63,492 nt of DNA from an uncultured Bacteroidales bacterium (GCA_947167015.1 CAMVGM010000006.1:1-63492); one strand, 5' to 3'. Shown: positions 16,733-27,661, numbered from the stretch's first letter. Notes: generated by a model from the letters alone, not told the origin. Program-made: numbers and translations.

Positions 16733-18043
16733 ATGATCTGGAACCCCACCAAGGAATGCATGAGCCGCGAGCAGATGCGCGAGCTCCAGGGGAAACGTCT
16801 CCGCAAGATCGTGGAATACGTTTACCACAACGTCCCCTTCTACCGCAACAAGCTGCAGGAGATGGACCTGACCCCCGCCGACATCCGCACCATCGACGAC
16901 ATCGTCAAGCTCCCCTTCACCACCAAGAAGGACCTGCGCGACAACTATCCCTTCGGCCTGCAGGCCGCTCCCCAGAGCGAGATCATCCGCATCCACGCCT
17001 CGTCCGGCACCACCGGCAACCCCACCATCGTGGGCTATACCCGCAAGGACATCAGCATCTGGAGCGAATGCATGGCGCGCAGCCTCAGCGCCTACGGCGT
17101 GGGCCGCGACGACACCTTCTCCGTCTCCTACGGCTACGGCCTGTTCACGGGCGGACTGGGCGCCCACAACGGCGTGGAGATGGTGGGCGCGGCCGTCGTG
17201 CCCGCCTCCACCGGCAACACCGAGAAGCACGCCCGCCTGATCCGCGACCTGGGCATCACCGGCATCGCCTGCACGCCCTCCTACGCCCTCTACCTCGCCG
17301 AGACGATGGACCGCCTGGGCATCACCAAGGACCAGATCCACCTGCGCGTGGGCGCGTTCGGCGCCGAACCCTGGACGGAAAACATGCGCACCGAAATCCA
17401 GGACCGGCTGGGCCTGAAGGGCTTCAACCTCTACGGCCTGAGCGAGATCATGGGCCCGAGCGTGAGCTACGAATGCGACTGCCAGCACGGCTCCCACATC
17501 AACGAGGACCATTTCTTCCCGGAAATCATCGACCCCGTCACCCTCGAGCCGCTGCCCGCCGGACAGACGGGCGAACTGGTGTTCACCACCCTCACCAAGG
17601 AGGGCATGCCCGTGCTGCGCTACCGCACGCGCGACCTCTGCAGCCTGCTGCCCGGGGAGTGCCCCTGCGGGCGCACCAACGTCCGGATGTCCGCCATCCA
17701 CGGCCGCAGCGACGACATGCTCATCATCCGCGGCATCAACGTCTTCCCGTCCCAGGTGGAGAGCGTGGTGCTTACGATGAAGGAGTTCGCGCCCGTTTAC
17801 ATGCTCATCGTGGACCGCATCAACAACCTCGACACCCTGATGGTGCAGGTCGAACTGCGCCAGGAATACTTCACCGCCACCCTCGACTCGCCCGTGGCCA
17901 TCGCCGAACTGGAGAAACAGCTTGCCGCGAAACTGCGCAGCGTGCTGAGCATCAGCGCCAAGGTGCAGATCAAGGCCCCCGGCACCATCGAGCGCAGCCA
18001 GGGCAAGAGCGCCCACGTCATCGACAAACGGAAACTGTATTGA
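16733..18043 (+). CDS. paaK: Phenylacetate--CoA ligase family (AMP-forming)
   Basis: A 436-residue ANL-superfamily adenylating enzyme of the PaaK type. Motifs: HASSGTTGNPTIVGYT (P-loop, about 85-100), FNLYGLSEIMGPSVSYE (about 233-250), LRYRTRDL, and GRSDDMLIIRGINVFPSQVE in the C-terminal lid. Next to iorAB it either activates aryl acetates to CoA esters or, more usefully for a fermenter, runs in reverse to recover ATP from aryl-acetyl-CoA. The direction cannot be told from sequence. It is followed after 16 bp by an ACT-domain gene, a pairing common for such ligases. Confidence 0.92.
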   Translation: MIWNPTKECMSREQMRELQGKRLRKIVEYVYHNVPFYRNKLQEMDLTPADIRTIDDIVKLPFTTKKDLRDNYPFGLQAAPQSEIIRIHASSGTTGNPTIVGYTRKDISIWSECMARSLSAYGVGRDDTFSVSYGYGLFTGGLGAHNGVEMVGAAVVPASTGNTEKHARLIRDLGITGIACTPSYALYLAETMDRLGITKDQIHLRVGAFGAEPWTENMRTEIQDRLGLKGFNLYGLSEIMGPSVSYECDCQHGSHINEDHFFPEIIDPVTLEPLPAGQTGELVFTTLTKEGMPVLRYRTRDLCSLLPGECPCGRTNVRMSAIHGRSDDMLIIRGINVFPSQVESVVLTMKEFAPVYMLIVDRINNLDTLMVQVELRQEYFTATLDSPVAIAELEKQLAAKLRSVLSISAKVQIKAPGTIERSQGKSAHVIDKRKLY

Positions 18044-18059
18044 CCTCAACACTAAGCAT

Positions 18060-18488
18060 ATGACCATCAGCCAATTATCCATCTTCATCGAGAACCGGAC
18101 CGGCACCTTGCTCAAGGTCCTGGAACTGATGAAGCAGTCGCAGATCCAGATGATCGCCTGCACCATCGCGGAGACCGCCGAATACGGCATCTTCCGCATC
18201 ATCTGCAGCGAGCCGCAGCGCGCCTGCGCCGAACTCAAGCAGGCGGGCGTGGCCGTCGCCATCTCGGACGTGTTCGCGCTCGAGCTGGACGACCAGCCCG
18301 GCGGTGCGGCCGACGTCGTGCGCTTCCTGGGCGAAGCCGGCGTGGACATCACCTATATGTACGCCTTCCTGCTGGACGGCCGGGGCATCCTGGTCTTCCG
18401 GACGGACGAGGCGGAACTGGCCCGCAAGGTCATTGCGGACAACCGTCTTCCTTATATTACGGAGAAGGACCTCGCCGGGCGCAGATAG
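18060..18488 (+). CDS. Tandem ACT-domain protein of the ior/paaK operon
   Basis: A 142-residue protein made of two ACT-type domains. The first starts ISQLSIFIENRTGTLLKVLELM and the second lies at about 70-135 with GGAADVVRFLGEAGVDITYMYAF. ACT domains bind small ligands, most often amino acids, and regulate linked enzymes. As the last gene of an operon for aromatic amino-acid breakdown, it most likely senses an aromatic amino acid and adjusts the ligase or oxidoreductase; this role is inferred. It is followed by a convergent esterase gene. Confidence 0.85.
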   Translation: MTISQLSIFIENRTGTLLKVLELMKQSQIQMIACTIAETAEYGIFRIICSEPQRACAELKQAGVAVAISDVFALELDDQPGGAADVVRFLGEAGVDITYMYAFLLDGRGILVFRTDEAELARKVIADNRLPYITEKDLAGRR

Positions 18489-18497
18489 TGCCCGGCG
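18473..18497 (+). terminator. Hairpin spanning the end of the ACT gene
   Basis: An 8-bp GC-rich perfect stem (cgccgggc / gcccggcg) with a 9-nt loop encloses the stop codon. It lies between two convergent genes (ACT protein and esterase). There is no strong T-run on either strand, so terminator function is tentative. Confidence 0.35.
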
Positions 18498-18514
18498 GCC
18501 CTTTCCGCCTCCCG

Positions 18515-19807
18515 CTACTTCAGGTGCTGCAGGATCCACTCCATGTGGCCCTGCTCCGTATCCGCGCTCGTCCAGTGCTCGTTGACGGGCGTGATGACGG
18601 CCTCCTTGGGACAGGTCAGGGTATTCCAGACCGCATAGGAGGTCGTCGGCGTACATACGTCGTCGTTGTAGCCCCAGGTCATCCGGACCGGGCAGCTGAT
18701 GTGGCGGGCGAAATTGACCGCATCGAAATAAGACAGCGTCCGGACGTGCTCCGGCGTGAGGATTTCCTGGCTCATGTGGGGATAGCCGCCCGTGCGCCCC
18801 GCTTCGGCATAGGCTGCCATGTCGGCCAGGGCCGGATGGTTGACCACGCACTGCGTGATGCGCTTGTCCAGGCCCGCAGCGACCAGGGCCAGTCCCCCGC
18901 CCTGGCTGCCGCCCTGCACGGCGATGTTCTTGCCGTCCCACTCAGGAAGCGAGGTCAGCAGGTCGACGGCCTTCACCAGGCCCACGTACACGTGGCGCAT
19001 ATAGTAGCGCTCCCGGGAGTCGATCCCATTCTCCAGATAGCCGTTGGTGGATGAATTGAAGGCCGCCGTGATCTCGGCGAAGGTCTCGTCGCTGATGCGG
19101 GGATCCAGGCCGTGGATCTCCAATTCCAGCCGGATGAATCCGTTCTCGGCATAGAAAGGCTTGGGATTCTTGATGGTCTTGATGCCGGCACCCGGCGGGC
19201 AGAACACGGCGGGATGGGCGCCTTTCTTCGCCCCGACAGGCATGAACAGGTAGGCGTAGAGGCACTGGCGCGCGTTTACCTGGATTTTCACGATGTCGCA
19301 GTCCACCTTGTCCGAGCAGAGTTCCGGGTAGCGCTCGCGGGTGTAGGACAGCGGCGTCCCCGCGGCTTCGTCGAGCGTCTGCTGCCAGAAAGCGCTGAAA
19401 TCCGCCGGCTCCTGCGTGTACGGGACGATCTTCTCCGGCGAGAAGCCCACCTTGATGTGGTGCTTGTAGGTCTTTCCGTCGAGGGTCAGGCTGAGGCGCA
19501 GGTCCCGGAAGCCGGGCGTGCGGCGGGTGCCCATGTCGATGGTGCAGGCGCCACCCTTGAGCGTGGCCGTGCCGGACTTGTCATCCGCCAGACGGTCGTC
19601 CGCGAGGGTGTATTCGACCACCCCGTCGCGCGGGATGCCGTATTTGAAGAACTGGACCCGGACGGTGGCTTTCTCGCCGGTCTTGTAAATCCAGTCGGCG
19701 TGGTCGGGCACGGTCACCCAGAGATAGTCCGAGCGGTAGGGATAGTTCTCCGCCCGGGTCACGGCTGCGCTGAGCAGCAACGCAAACAACAGCAAGTATT
19801 TACGCAT
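18515..19807 (-). CDS. Secreted acetyl esterase, CE7-like (acetyl xylan esterase / cephalosporin-C deacetylase fold)
   Basis: A 430-residue alpha/beta-hydrolase with a signal peptide (about 1-19), an N-terminal beta domain (about 20-120) and a CE7-type hydrolase domain. Catalytic residues visible are Ser301 in GGSQGG, Asp382/383 in GYNDDVCTPT, and His421 in TEQGHMEW. Other motifs are HPAVFCPPGAG and the late RHVYVGLVKAVDLL. CE7 enzymes remove acetyl groups from xylan or oligosaccharides. As the last gene of the pectin operon, 13 bp after GH95-CE8, it may deacetylate pectin fragments; the substrate is inferred. Confidence 0.87.
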   Translation of the reverse strand: MRKYLLLFALLLSAAVTRAENYPYRSDYLWVTVPDHADWIYKTGEKATVRVQFFKYGIPRDGVVEYTLADDRLADDKSGTATLKGGACTIDMGTRRTPGFRDLRLSLTLDGKTYKHHIKVGFSPEKIVPYTQEPADFSAFWQQTLDEAAGTPLSYTRERYPELCSDKVDCDIVKIQVNARQCLYAYLFMPVGAKKGAHPAVFCPPGAGIKTIKNPKPFYAENGFIRLELEIHGLDPRISDETFAEITAAFNSSTNGYLENGIDSRERYYMRHVYVGLVKAVDLLTSLPEWDGKNIAVQGGSQGGGLALVAAGLDKRITQCVVNHPALADMAAYAEAGRTGGYPHMSQEILTPEHVRTLSYFDAVNFARHISCPVRMTWGYNDDVCTPTTSYAVWNTLTCPKEAVITPVNEHWTSADTEQGHMEWILQHLK

Positions 19808-19820
19808 CTTGTTACAGGGA

Positions 19821-22800
19821 TTACCAGCGGGCGGGGTCGCCGCCCAGGACGTTTTCTACAGTATATTCCGCCGCTTCGGCGGGGGTGAGGGCGCGCAGGC
19901 CCGTCCATTTCGCGCGGCCGGACATGTCGGCGCGACGGCCCCGGTTGCCATATTCATAGAGGTGCAGGTCCGGGCTCGTCTCCACGTAGGGCTTGCCCCA
20001 GTTGGTCGGCCAGCCGAGCGGATCCATCTCGTCGCAAAGATCGGAGTTCAGGATGGCCACCTTCGGATAATTGTGCCAGGGACGCCCGATCGCGATGCTG
20101 CGGCCGTCGTCCCCGTTGCGCGGGGACCCGGAAGCATAGGTGAAGCGGCAGCGGTTGAACACGAAGCCGTAGGGCTGGTCGCGGCGCGTGGAGGGGGCCG
20201 TGACCCAGCCGCCGCCCCAGGAGCGGATTTCGCAGTTCTCGAACCATGCGATGCCGCCGCCGTAGATGTAATCCGTGCGGCCGACGATCAGGCAGTTCTC
20301 GAAATAGGAACGCTTGCCGTCCTTCCACAGGTACATCGTATCCTGATATCCGCTTATGTCACAGTCAGTTACATAGAGCCTGTCACCCAACTGCGCGATG
20401 GCCTGCGCCTGGGCCACGGGGCCGGCCGTATTGGCGAGCGTCAGGTGCTCGATGCGGCAACCTTCGCCCACCACCGTCAGCGTGGCGGAAGTCTTGAGCA
20501 GGATGGGGTCGGAACGCATCCACCGACGGGCCGACTCCAGCGGGAGGCGCGCCCCGGCGTAGATGTCCGGGCCGTCGTACATATGGTAGCTCACCACGGT
20601 GCCCTTCCGGCTCTGCCCGCGCAGGGTGATGTTCTTCTTGCTCTCCGGGACCAGCAGTTTCTCCTGGTCATACACGCCGTCCTTGATCAGGATGACCCAG
20701 CGGCGCTCGCTGAAATCCGGCGCCGCATTGATAGCCGCCTGCAGAGAACTGTAATCGCCGCTGCCGTCGGCTGCCACGACCGCGTCCGCGCGGTCCGCGG
20801 CCGCCGCATCGAAGCGCACGGTCACCACCTGCCCGGGAACGGTCTCGACGTCATATTCGTAGGCCTTCGGGGCCACGTAGCCGCGCAGCGGGGCCTGTTC
20901 GCTGACCCGCGGACGGGCGATCTCCTGCGGGGCGAAAAGCGGATTCGGATTGGATCCTTCGGCCGCCTTCAGGCCTTCGCCCGAGAGGGCGTCGTAGGAA
21001 CGCAGGCGGAGATTCCCCCCGACGGTCGAACGCAGGCGCGCCTCGACGATGTGCCCGTCTTTCCAGGCCAGCCGCTCCAGCACGAAACCGCCCCGGGCAC
21101 GCAGGCCCTCCACGCTGCCGTCCGCCAGTGCATCCGGCAGGGCGGGCAGCAGGTGCACGGCGCCGTCGTGGCTCTGCAGCAACATCTCCGCGATGCCGGC
21201 CGTACAGCCGAAGTTACCGTCGATCTGGAACGGCGGATGGGCGTCGAAGAGGTTGGGGTAGGTGCCGCCTGACTGGCCGCTCTGGCTGGACGGATTGACC
21301 AGCGAAAGCTGGTCCCTGATCAGTTTGAACGCGTGGTTGCCGTCCAGCATCCGCGCCCAGAGGCAAACCTTCCAGCCCATCGACCAGCCCGTAGAGGCGT
21401 CGTTGCGCTGGATCAGGGTGTTGCGCACGGCCTCGGTGAGCACCGGGGTGCGATAAGGCGATATCTGGTAGCCCGGATAGAAGCCCCAGAGGTGCGAGAC
21501 GTGGCGGTGGTGGTCATTGGGGTTGTCCCAGTCCTCCCACCATTCCTGCAGCTGCCCGTGCCGGCCGACCTGCATAGGCGGCAGGCGGCGGCGCATCGCG
21601 TCCAGCGTGTCTGCGAAAGCCGCATCCTGCCCCAGGATCGCCGCGGCGCGCGCGGTGTTGGTGAACAGGTCCGTCACCAACTGGTTGTCCATCGTGATGG
21701 CAGGGAAAATGTTGGAAGTCCGGCCGGAAGGCCGGTTCTCCGGCGAGTCGGAAGGCACGACGACGAGGTAGCCGGTATGGGGGTCCTCGACCAGGAAGTC
21801 CACGAAGAACTCGGCCGCGCCCTTCATCAGCGGATAGGCTTCGGCGAGGTACTTTTCATCGCCGTTGAACAGGTAGCGGTCCCAGAGGTGCTGGCACAGC
21901 CAGGCGCCGCCCATCGGCCAGAGACCGCAGTAGGCATAGTCCAGGGCGCCGGTGATGCGCCACAGGTCGGAATTGTGGTGCAGGACCCAGCCGCGGCAGC
22001 CGTACATGCCCCGCGCCGTCCTGGCTCCGCTCTCGGAAAAGTCGCGGATGATCTCCAACAGCGGCTCGTGGAGTTCCGGCAGGTTGGTCAGTTCCGCCGG
22101 CCAGTAGTTCATCTCCAGGTTGATGTTGGTCGTATAATTGCCGCACCAGGGCGCCTTAATGCGCTGGTTCCAGATGCCCTGCAGGTTGGCCGGCTGCGAA
22201 CCGGGCTGCGAACAGCTGATCAGCAGGTAGCGTCCGTACTGGAAATAGGTCGCTACCAGCGGTGCGTCCTCGGTCCACTGGAAAGCGAGGATGCGGTAAT
22301 TGACCGGGCGTTCCTGGTAATGGGAAGTCCCCAGGTCCAGTTTCACGCGGTCGAACTGCTCCTTGTAGGCAGCCACGTGCGCAGCGAGCGCCTTGTCATA
22401 CTTCTTCGAAGCGTTCTTCAGGTAGGCTGCGTTGCGGGCGAAGGGATCGCCGCTCACGTCCTTGTAATTCACGAAGTTGGTGGCCAGCGAGATGTGCAGC
22501 AGGAGTTCCGTGGCGCCCTCGACGCGCAGCATCCCGTCCGAAGCCTTCACCTTGCCGCCCTTGGCCGTGACCTTCGTATCGTTGACGTAGCGGATCGCGC
22601 CCGGGATGCCGCCCTTGTCGTCGGCCTTGCCCTCCAGGCGCAGGATGTTCCCGCCCGGGGTGCTGGCGCGCGTGTCCTTCATCGGGGTCTCGTAGAAGAG
22701 CTCGCAGCTGATGGACCTGGGGCGGGAAGCCGTCAGGCGCACGATGATCAGCTGGTCGGTAAAGGAGGAGAATACCTCCTCGACGTACTCCGCGCCGCCC

Positions 22801-23273
22801 ACCTTGTAACTGGTACGCACGACCGCCCGGTCGATGTCCAGCTCGCGCCGGTAATCCGTCACGGCCCCTTCGCGGCCTGCAAACCTGATTTTCAGCGAGC
22901 CGGCGGTCTGGTAATGCATCTCCTCGCCCACGGGCGAAAGAAAACATTCGTCACCCAGTTGCTGGGCTTCTTCGTACCGGCCGGAGAAGATCAGGTCCCG
23001 GATCTTTTGCAAGTTCTGGAGCGCCTTGGGATTCCAGTTCTCGTAGGGGCCGCCCGTGGAGATGGTCTCCTCGTTAAGCTGGAGTTCCTCCACCTCGGTG
23101 CCGCCATAGACCATGGCGCCGATGCGACCGTTGCCCACCGGCCACGCTTCCTCCCAGGCCTGCGCGGGCTTGTCGAACCAGAGGACATTCTCCGGGGTCC
23201 GGGCCGACAGGCCGGAAACGGCCGCCAGCATGCCCAGAAGCAAGCTTGTGCGTTTTTTCATCTGCAGTTTCAT
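19821..23273 (-). CDS. GH95 glycoside hydrolase fused to CE8 pectin methylesterase
   Basis: A 1150-residue two-enzyme protein with a signal peptide. Residues about 28-820 form a GH95 (alpha-L-fucosidase / alpha-L-galactosidase) enzyme: [18 protein letters not shown], Asn383/Asn385 in [12 protein letters not shown], Glu577 in QLQEWWEDW, and Asp685 in PFQIDGNFG. These match the catalytic Asn pair, Glu and Asp known in the family. Residues about 830-1150 form a CE8 pectin methylesterase: Asp978 in GYQDTMY, Asp1001 in GRTDYIYG, and Arg1064 in GRPW. Pectin side chains of rhamnogalacturonan II and I carry fucose or galactose, so one protein could trim a side chain and demethylate the backbone. Its ATG overlaps the stop codon of the upstream lyase by 4 bp. 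Confidence 0.92.
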   Translation of the reverse strand: MKLQMKKRTSLLLGMLAAVSGLSARTPENVLWFDKPAQAWEEAWPVGNGRIGAMVYGGTEVEELQLNEETISTGGPYENWNPKALQNLQKIRDLIFSGRYEEAQQLGDECFLSPVGEEMHYQTAGSLKIRFAGREGAVTDYRRELDIDRAVVRTSYKVGGAEYVEEVFSSFTDQLIIVRLTASRPRSISCELFYETPMKDTRASTPGGNILRLEGKADDKGGIPGAIRYVNDTKVTAKGGKVKASDGMLRVEGATELLLHISLATNFVNYKDVSGDPFARNAAYLKNASKKYDKALAAHVAAYKEQFDRVKLDLGTSHYQERPVNYRILAFQWTEDAPLVATYFQYGRYLLISCSQPGSQPANLQGIWNQRIKAPWCGNYTTNINLEMNYWPAELTNLPELHEPLLEIIRDFSESGARTARGMYGCRGWVLHHNSDLWRITGALDYAYCGLWPMGGAWLCQHLWDRYLFNGDEKYLAEAYPLMKGAAEFFVDFLVEDPHTGYLVVVPSDSPENRPSGRTSNIFPAITMDNQLVTDLFTNTARAAAILGQDAAFADTLDAMRRRLPPMQVGRHGQLQEWWEDWDNPNDHHRHVSHLWGFYPGYQISPYRTPVLTEAVRNTLIQRNDASTGWSMGWKVCLWARMLDGNHAFKLIRDQLSLVNPSSQSGQSGGTYPNLFDAHPPFQIDGNFGCTAGIAEMLLQSHDGAVHLLPALPDALADGSVEGLRARGGFVLERLAWKDGHIVEARLRSTVGGNLRLRSYDALSGEGLKAAEGSNPNPLFAPQEIARPRVSEQAPLRGYVAPKAYEYDVETVPGQVVTVRFDAAAADRADAVVAADGSGDYSSLQAAINAAPDFSERRWVILIKDGVYDQEKLLVPESKKNITLRGQSRKGTVVSYHMYDGPDIYAGARLPLESARRWMRSDPILLKTSATLTVVGEGCRIEHLTLANTAGPVAQAQAIAQLGDRLYVTDCDISGYQDTMYLWKDGKRSYFENCLIVGRTDYIYGGGIAWFENCEIRSWGGGWVTAPSTRRDQPYGFVFNRCRFTYASGSPRNGDDGRSIAIGRPWHNYPKVAILNSDLCDEMDPLGWPTNWGKPYVETSPDLHLYEYGNRGRRADMSGRAKWTGLRALTPAEAAEYTVENVLGGDPARW

Positions 23274-26044
23274 CGGGCGGACTTCATCACGTTTTCATAA
23301 GTATAGCGGGCGGCCTGCTCCGCGGTCAGCAAGTGCGACCAGCCCACCCGGCCGGAGGTGGCGGAGCCGGGGCCGGTGCAGCCGTATTCGGCGTAGTAGG
23401 CCGTCTTTTCCTTGTCGGTGCTGCCCCAGTTGTGCCAGCCCTCGGGACGGATGTGTCCGCCGAGTTCGCAGTTCAGGAACACGGTCTGCGCATACGGCCG
23501 CCAGGGACGGCCCAGATAGACCTTGCTCACGTCGGGGCCGGCCGTCAGGCGGCAATCCTTGAAGACATAGCCGAAAGGCTGGCCTTCCAGGGTGGATGCG
23601 GCCGTGACGTAGCTGTCGGCCAGAGAACGGATTTCGCAGCGCTCGAACCAGGCGGTGCTGCTGCCGAAGATGAAGTCCGTGGTCCCCTCTATGTAGCAGT
23701 CAAAGAAGGAGTTGCGGATGTGGTTGCCGTCCTCGGAGTACTTCCCGAAGGTATAGAGCGTATCCTGGTTGCCCAGGAAGCGGCAGCGGCGGGCGGTAAA
23801 GCGGTCGCCGTTGGTGAACAGGGCCACCGCCTGGCCCACGCGGCCGGCGTCATTCTCCACCGTCAGGTCTTCCAGCGTGACGTCCTCCGCGTGCACGAAC
23901 ATCGTCGCGCTGCCGGAGGTGCCCACGGTGCCCTCGGCGTTGCCCCAGGGCAAGGCGGCGTAGTTCCCGTACACGATGATGGTATTCTCCGCGTCCAGGC
24001 CCTTCAGGAGCAGGTGGCGCTTGTTCCAAGGGATGATCACGCGCTCGCGATAGACGCCGGGCTTGATGAGGATGGTGTACTGCCCGTCGTGCAGCGCGTC
24101 CGGCGCGGCGTTGATGGCGGCCTGCACCGTCAGATAATCCCCGCGGCCCTGCCGGTCCACCACGGCGTCCCAGTGCACCAGGTGCTCCGCGATCTCCGGC
24201 AGCTTGACGCGGATGGAGTCGCAGACGATGTCGCAGTTGCGGCGGGCGCCCAGCGGCGTGGAATGCGTATTGTCCTGGATGCCCTGCGGCTTGGCGGGCA
24301 CGGTGCCCGGCTCCAGCCACATGAAATACGGCCGCGAGGCGAGGTCGCCCGCCTCCTTGAGCCACTTGATGGTGGCCTGCTCCATGTCGATCAGGGTCAC
24401 GCCGCGTTCGGCGGCCACGGCGCGCATCGAGGCCGGGTACTCCCCGTGCGTGGTCTCGTCCAGCACGTTGTTATAGAAATGCCGGCGCGCCACCGGGGTC
24501 AGCAGGACCGGCGTAGCGCCCAGTTCGCGGGCTGTATCGATGAACAGGCGCAGGTAGTCCTGCCACTCCGTCCAGGCGGGCGCGTAGCCCTTGCCGTTGG
24601 GTTTCTGGTCGTTGTGGCCGAACTCGATGAAGAGATAGTCGCCCGGGCGGATGTTGGCCTTCACGCGGTCCCAGATGCCCTCGGCGATGGCCGTCTTGCA
24701 GCTGCGGCCGTTCTTGGCATAGTTGATCACGCGCACGCGGCTGTCCAGGAAGTTCTCGAACACCATCCCCCAGCCGCGCTCGGGGTTCAGGCCGCTGATG
24801 TCCTTGTCGGCCATCGTCGAATCCCCCATCAGATGGATGGTGAAATCGACGGACGATTCCGGCACGGGCAGGTCCAGGGTCGGGCCGGCACCCTTGCGCA
24901 CGACGGCGGGGACCTTGGAGGCCGGCAGGGCCGTGTAGGCATAGGGCACCGTCACCGTCCCGTGATCCGCCGGCTTGAACTTCTCGCGGAAGACGTTGCC
25001 CCGGAACTGCCAGGCCAGCGCGTCCGGTTCCGCCAGGAAGATGTTCTTCACGCCCCGGTCGAAATAGTTCCCTTCCAGCAAGGTACGCGAGCCGAAGCAG
25101 GCGTTCACGGCCGGATATTCGTTCCCGGCACAGTCGTACAGGTTGTTGAGCAGATGGGCGTCCGCGCAGGTGATGACGGGCATGCGCACCTGCACCCCTT
25201 TCCCCCAGATGCAGCAGGCGAAGGTGATGTGGAGGATCTGTTCCAGGCCGGACGGATTCATGGTGCCGGCGATCAGGTTCGAGGCCTGGTGGCCGTAGGA
25301 GCGGTCGGAATACTCGAAAACGCACCAGCTCACGGTGACGAAGTCCACCCCGGGACGGATGTCGAAATTGCCGTCCATCCCGTCCAGGAAGCGGCAATGG
25401 TCCACCCAGACGTGCCGGCAGCCGGTGTTCAGGGTCAGCAGGTCGTCGCCGCCCACGTCGATGGCGCCGGGGCCGACGAGCGAGAGGTTGCGCAGGATGA
25501 TGTTCTCGCAGGCGGCGAAACTGAACAGGCCGGCGCGGCGGTATTGCTCGGAGGCGTCGCCGTACCGGTCGATGATGGCCTGGCGGACGTGCTGTTCGCG
25601 CTCTTCCGCGACGCGGGCGCCGTTGCTCAGCAGACCGCCGCCGCCCTGGTCGGACATCGCTTTCACCCCGACGGAATCCAGCAGCTGATGGATTTCGGGC
25701 GTGACCTGGAACTGCGTGCGGATGCGTGCCCCGTTCACGCCCAGCAGGGTCTTGCCGCGCAGGCCGCGGAAAGACATTCCGCTGGAAATGATGAAGTCGC
25801 CGCGGGCGCCGTCGAACACGACCACGTCGTAGTCCTTCATCGCCTTGATCACGTCTTCGCGCATGTCGAAGCCGTTGCTCTGCAGCACGATGGTGCGGGC
25901 GGGATTGCCGCCCGTCAGGTCATAACCGGCACCTTCGGCCGGCGAAAGGGCGGCCGCCCAGCCGAAAGGCGCATCCTGGGCCGCCTGTCCGGAAACGGAA
26001 AGCGGAGCGGCCAGAAGCAAAAGAGAAAAAAGCAAGCGTATCAT
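23270..26044 (-). CDS. Three-enzyme pectinase: PL1 pectate lyase - CE12 acetylesterase - CE8 methylesterase
   Basis: A 924-residue secreted protein (signal peptide ending near 20). Residues about 25-385 are a PL1-type beta-helix lyase with [30 protein letters not shown] and a conserved Arg287 in QVRMPVI. Residues about 398-622 are an SGNH rhamnogalacturonan acetylesterase of CE12 type: Ser409 in GDSTMAD, Gly-His-Asn-Asp at 477-480, and Asp591-x-x-His594 in DNTHST. Residues about 626-924 are a CE8 pectin methylesterase: Gln739 in GQAVAL, Asp761 in NQDTLY, Asp790 in TTDFIFG, Arg846 in GRPW. Together they deacetylate, demethylate and cleave homogalacturonan. It overlaps both neighbours by 4 bp in a tight operon. 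Confidence 0.92.
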   Translation of the reverse strand: MIRLLFSLLLLAAPLSVSGQAAQDAPFGWAAALSPAEGAGYDLTGGNPARTIVLQSNGFDMREDVIKAMKDYDVVVFDGARGDFIISSGMSFRGLRGKTLLGVNGARIRTQFQVTPEIHQLLDSVGVKAMSDQGGGGLLSNGARVAEEREQHVRQAIIDRYGDASEQYRRAGLFSFAACENIILRNLSLVGPGAIDVGGDDLLTLNTGCRHVWVDHCRFLDGMDGNFDIRPGVDFVTVSWCVFEYSDRSYGHQASNLIAGTMNPSGLEQILHITFACCIWGKGVQVRMPVITCADAHLLNNLYDCAGNEYPAVNACFGSRTLLEGNYFDRGVKNIFLAEPDALAWQFRGNVFREKFKPADHGTVTVPYAYTALPASKVPAVVRKGAGPTLDLPVPESSVDFTIHLMGDSTMADKDISGLNPERGWGMVFENFLDSRVRVINYAKNGRSCKTAIAEGIWDRVKANIRPGDYLFIEFGHNDQKPNGKGYAPAWTEWQDYLRLFIDTARELGATPVLLTPVARRHFYNNVLDETTHGEYPASMRAVAAERGVTLIDMEQATIKWLKEAGDLASRPYFMWLEPGTVPAKPQGIQDNTHSTPLGARRNCDIVCDSIRVKLPEIAEHLVHWDAVVDRQGRGDYLTVQAAINAAPDALHDGQYTILIKPGVYRERVIIPWNKRHLLLKGLDAENTIIVYGNYAALPWGNAEGTVGTSGSATMFVHAEDVTLEDLTVENDAGRVGQAVALFTNGDRFTARRCRFLGNQDTLYTFGKYSEDGNHIRNSFFDCYIEGTTDFIFGSSTAWFERCEIRSLADSYVTAASTLEGQPFGYVFKDCRLTAGPDVSKVYLGRPWRPYAQTVFLNCELGGHIRPEGWHNWGSTDKEKTAYYAEYGCTGPGSATSGRVGWSHLLTAEQAARYTYENVMKSAR

Positions 26045-27642
26045 TGTTCAGCGTCTTTGTCGATGAAACGGATCAGGGTCGCCATCTTGTTGATATAGTC
26101 CCGGGTGGAGATGCACATCGTGCCGTCCGTACAGCGGTAGGGCGAAGTGTCGTATTCATCCCCCACGTTGGTGGAGGCGTACTCCGTCGCGTCGCTGGGC
26201 GTGGTAGAAGCACCGGGCTTGTAGGGATTGGAGGTGCTGCCCAGCGGGCTCAGCCAGTATCCTTCCGGCGTCAGGGCGGCGATGATGTCCTTCACGTCCT
26301 CCCGCTGGCCGCGGACCGTGGCGAAATACTTCGGCAGCGGGACCAGGCCCGTCTCCAGCAGCGGGGAGCCCTTGACGACCTCCTCCCGCGGCTGCGCCTT
26401 CAGTTCCTCGTACTGGCGGCGGAGCGCCTTGACATTGATCCGCGCCGCGGAACTGTAGTGGCCGATGGTGCCGGAGATGTCCTGGTTCGTGAAGTAATGT
26501 CCGTTGTACCAGTTGCTTCCCACGCGGTGGACGTACTGCGGGACGCCCGTATCGGGATCGATGAAGCGCGGCACGAGGATGGCGTCCGGGTCGGAGGAAG
26601 GACGGCCCCAGCGGGCTTCTTCGGAGGCCGGCAGTTTCAAGGACTCGATGAAGTCCAGCGCCGCGGGGATGCCCTGCAGGAAACGGGTGTCGCCGGTCAG
26701 GCGGTAGTACGCCATCAGCTGTCGGACCATCGCCGCCGTGCAGCTGGTGCTGATGGCGCGCGGCTCGTAGGAACGGGCGTGCGCGGGCTTGAGGCTGTCC
26801 GGATAATACTGGTCGGACCAGCCGGCGTAGGGCGCCCCCTGCTGCAGCAGGATGCAGAGGTACATCGCCCGGTAGATCGGTTCTTTCAGGCCCGGCAGGC
26901 CGAGGGTCTGGTAGCACTGCACCAGGAAATCGATGCACTCCGGGATCACGTCGTCGTTGAGCGTGATGAAGGAAGAGTAGTCCGCGCGCCCCTGGAAGGG
27001 ATGGTCGTACATCAGCGGCCAGCGCTGCGGCCAGCCGCCGTTGGGATACTGGCTGTCCAGCACGAAACGGATGGCCTTGTCGAGCGCGGGGCGCAGCGAA
27101 GGGTCGTATTTCTCGGCATAGATGCGCAGCAGGAATTTCGCGCACTGCGAGGTGCAGGAATCGTCGAAGGTGGCGTTGCCGTAATAGTGCTGGAACTCCT
27201 CCAGGCGCCAGCCGCTGCGGCCGACGGTCGCGTACCAGTCCTTCAGGGAGGCCTCGCCGGCGAAGTCGAAGGTGTAATTCCAGCCGCCGCTTTCGTGCTG
27301 GCCCCAGATCAGGGCCTGGGCCACCTGTTTCGCGGCTTCATAATAATACTCGTCGCCGGTGGCGTGGTAGGCGTCCAGCAGCAGCTGGCCCATCTGCGGG
27401 GTGCCGGGGTCCTGGGTCCAGACCATGGTGCGCTTCGCTTCCATCTCACCCCACTGGCGGGACAGGTCGGGCAGATAGTTCCATACGAAACCGCCCCGGT
27501 AGCCCACGACGTCCATCATGTATTGCGTGGCCGTCTTCATCGTCTCGAGCGCCTGCGCTTCGAGGGATTTGGGCCGGGCGGAGACGCTGATCGGCAGCAA
27601 AAGGAGGAGGAAAAGGCCGATTCGGCCGGATGTGGTTTTCAT
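26041..27642 (-). CDS. Secreted pectate lyase, PL10-like
   Basis: A 533-residue protein with a signal peptide (MKTTSGRIGLFLLLLLPISVSA). It is an all-helical toroid-type enzyme: the blocks QYPNGGWPQRWP and SSFITLNDDVIPECIDFL (about 205-245) match PL10 pectate lyases. It also has WGQHESGGWNYTFDFAGE and a C-terminal region, PLGSTSNPYKPG, that goes beyond the minimal PL10 domain. It is the promoter-proximal gene of the four-gene pectin operon and overlaps the next gene by 4 bp. A different toroid-type lyase family remains possible; pectate as substrate fits the neighbours. Confidence 0.8.
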   Translation of the reverse strand: MKTTSGRIGLFLLLLLPISVSARPKSLEAQALETMKTATQYMMDVVGYRGGFVWNYLPDLSRQWGEMEAKRTMVWTQDPGTPQMGQLLLDAYHATGDEYYYEAAKQVAQALIWGQHESGGWNYTFDFAGEASLKDWYATVGRSGWRLEEFQHYYGNATFDDSCTSQCAKFLLRIYAEKYDPSLRPALDKAIRFVLDSQYPNGGWPQRWPLMYDHPFQGRADYSSFITLNDDVIPECIDFLVQCYQTLGLPGLKEPIYRAMYLCILLQQGAPYAGWSDQYYPDSLKPAHARSYEPRAISTSCTAAMVRQLMAYYRLTGDTRFLQGIPAALDFIESLKLPASEEARWGRPSSDPDAILVPRFIDPDTGVPQYVHRVGSNWYNGHYFTNQDISGTIGHYSSAARINVKALRRQYEELKAQPREEVVKGSPLLETGLVPLPKYFATVRGQREDVKDIIAALTPEGYWLSPLGSTSNPYKPGASTTPSDATEYASTNVGDEYDTSPYRCTDGTMCISTRDYINKMATLIRFIDKDAEQ

Positions 27643-27661
27643 CTGATTTTGGTTTGTAATG

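Noticed and set aside
15680..18352. Very long minus-strand open frame (890 codons) opposite iorAB and paaK
   Set aside because: It is antisense to three clearly conserved genes, its product is low-complexity (Ala, Gly, Val, His rich) and matches nothing. High GC removes stop codons from the opposite strand.
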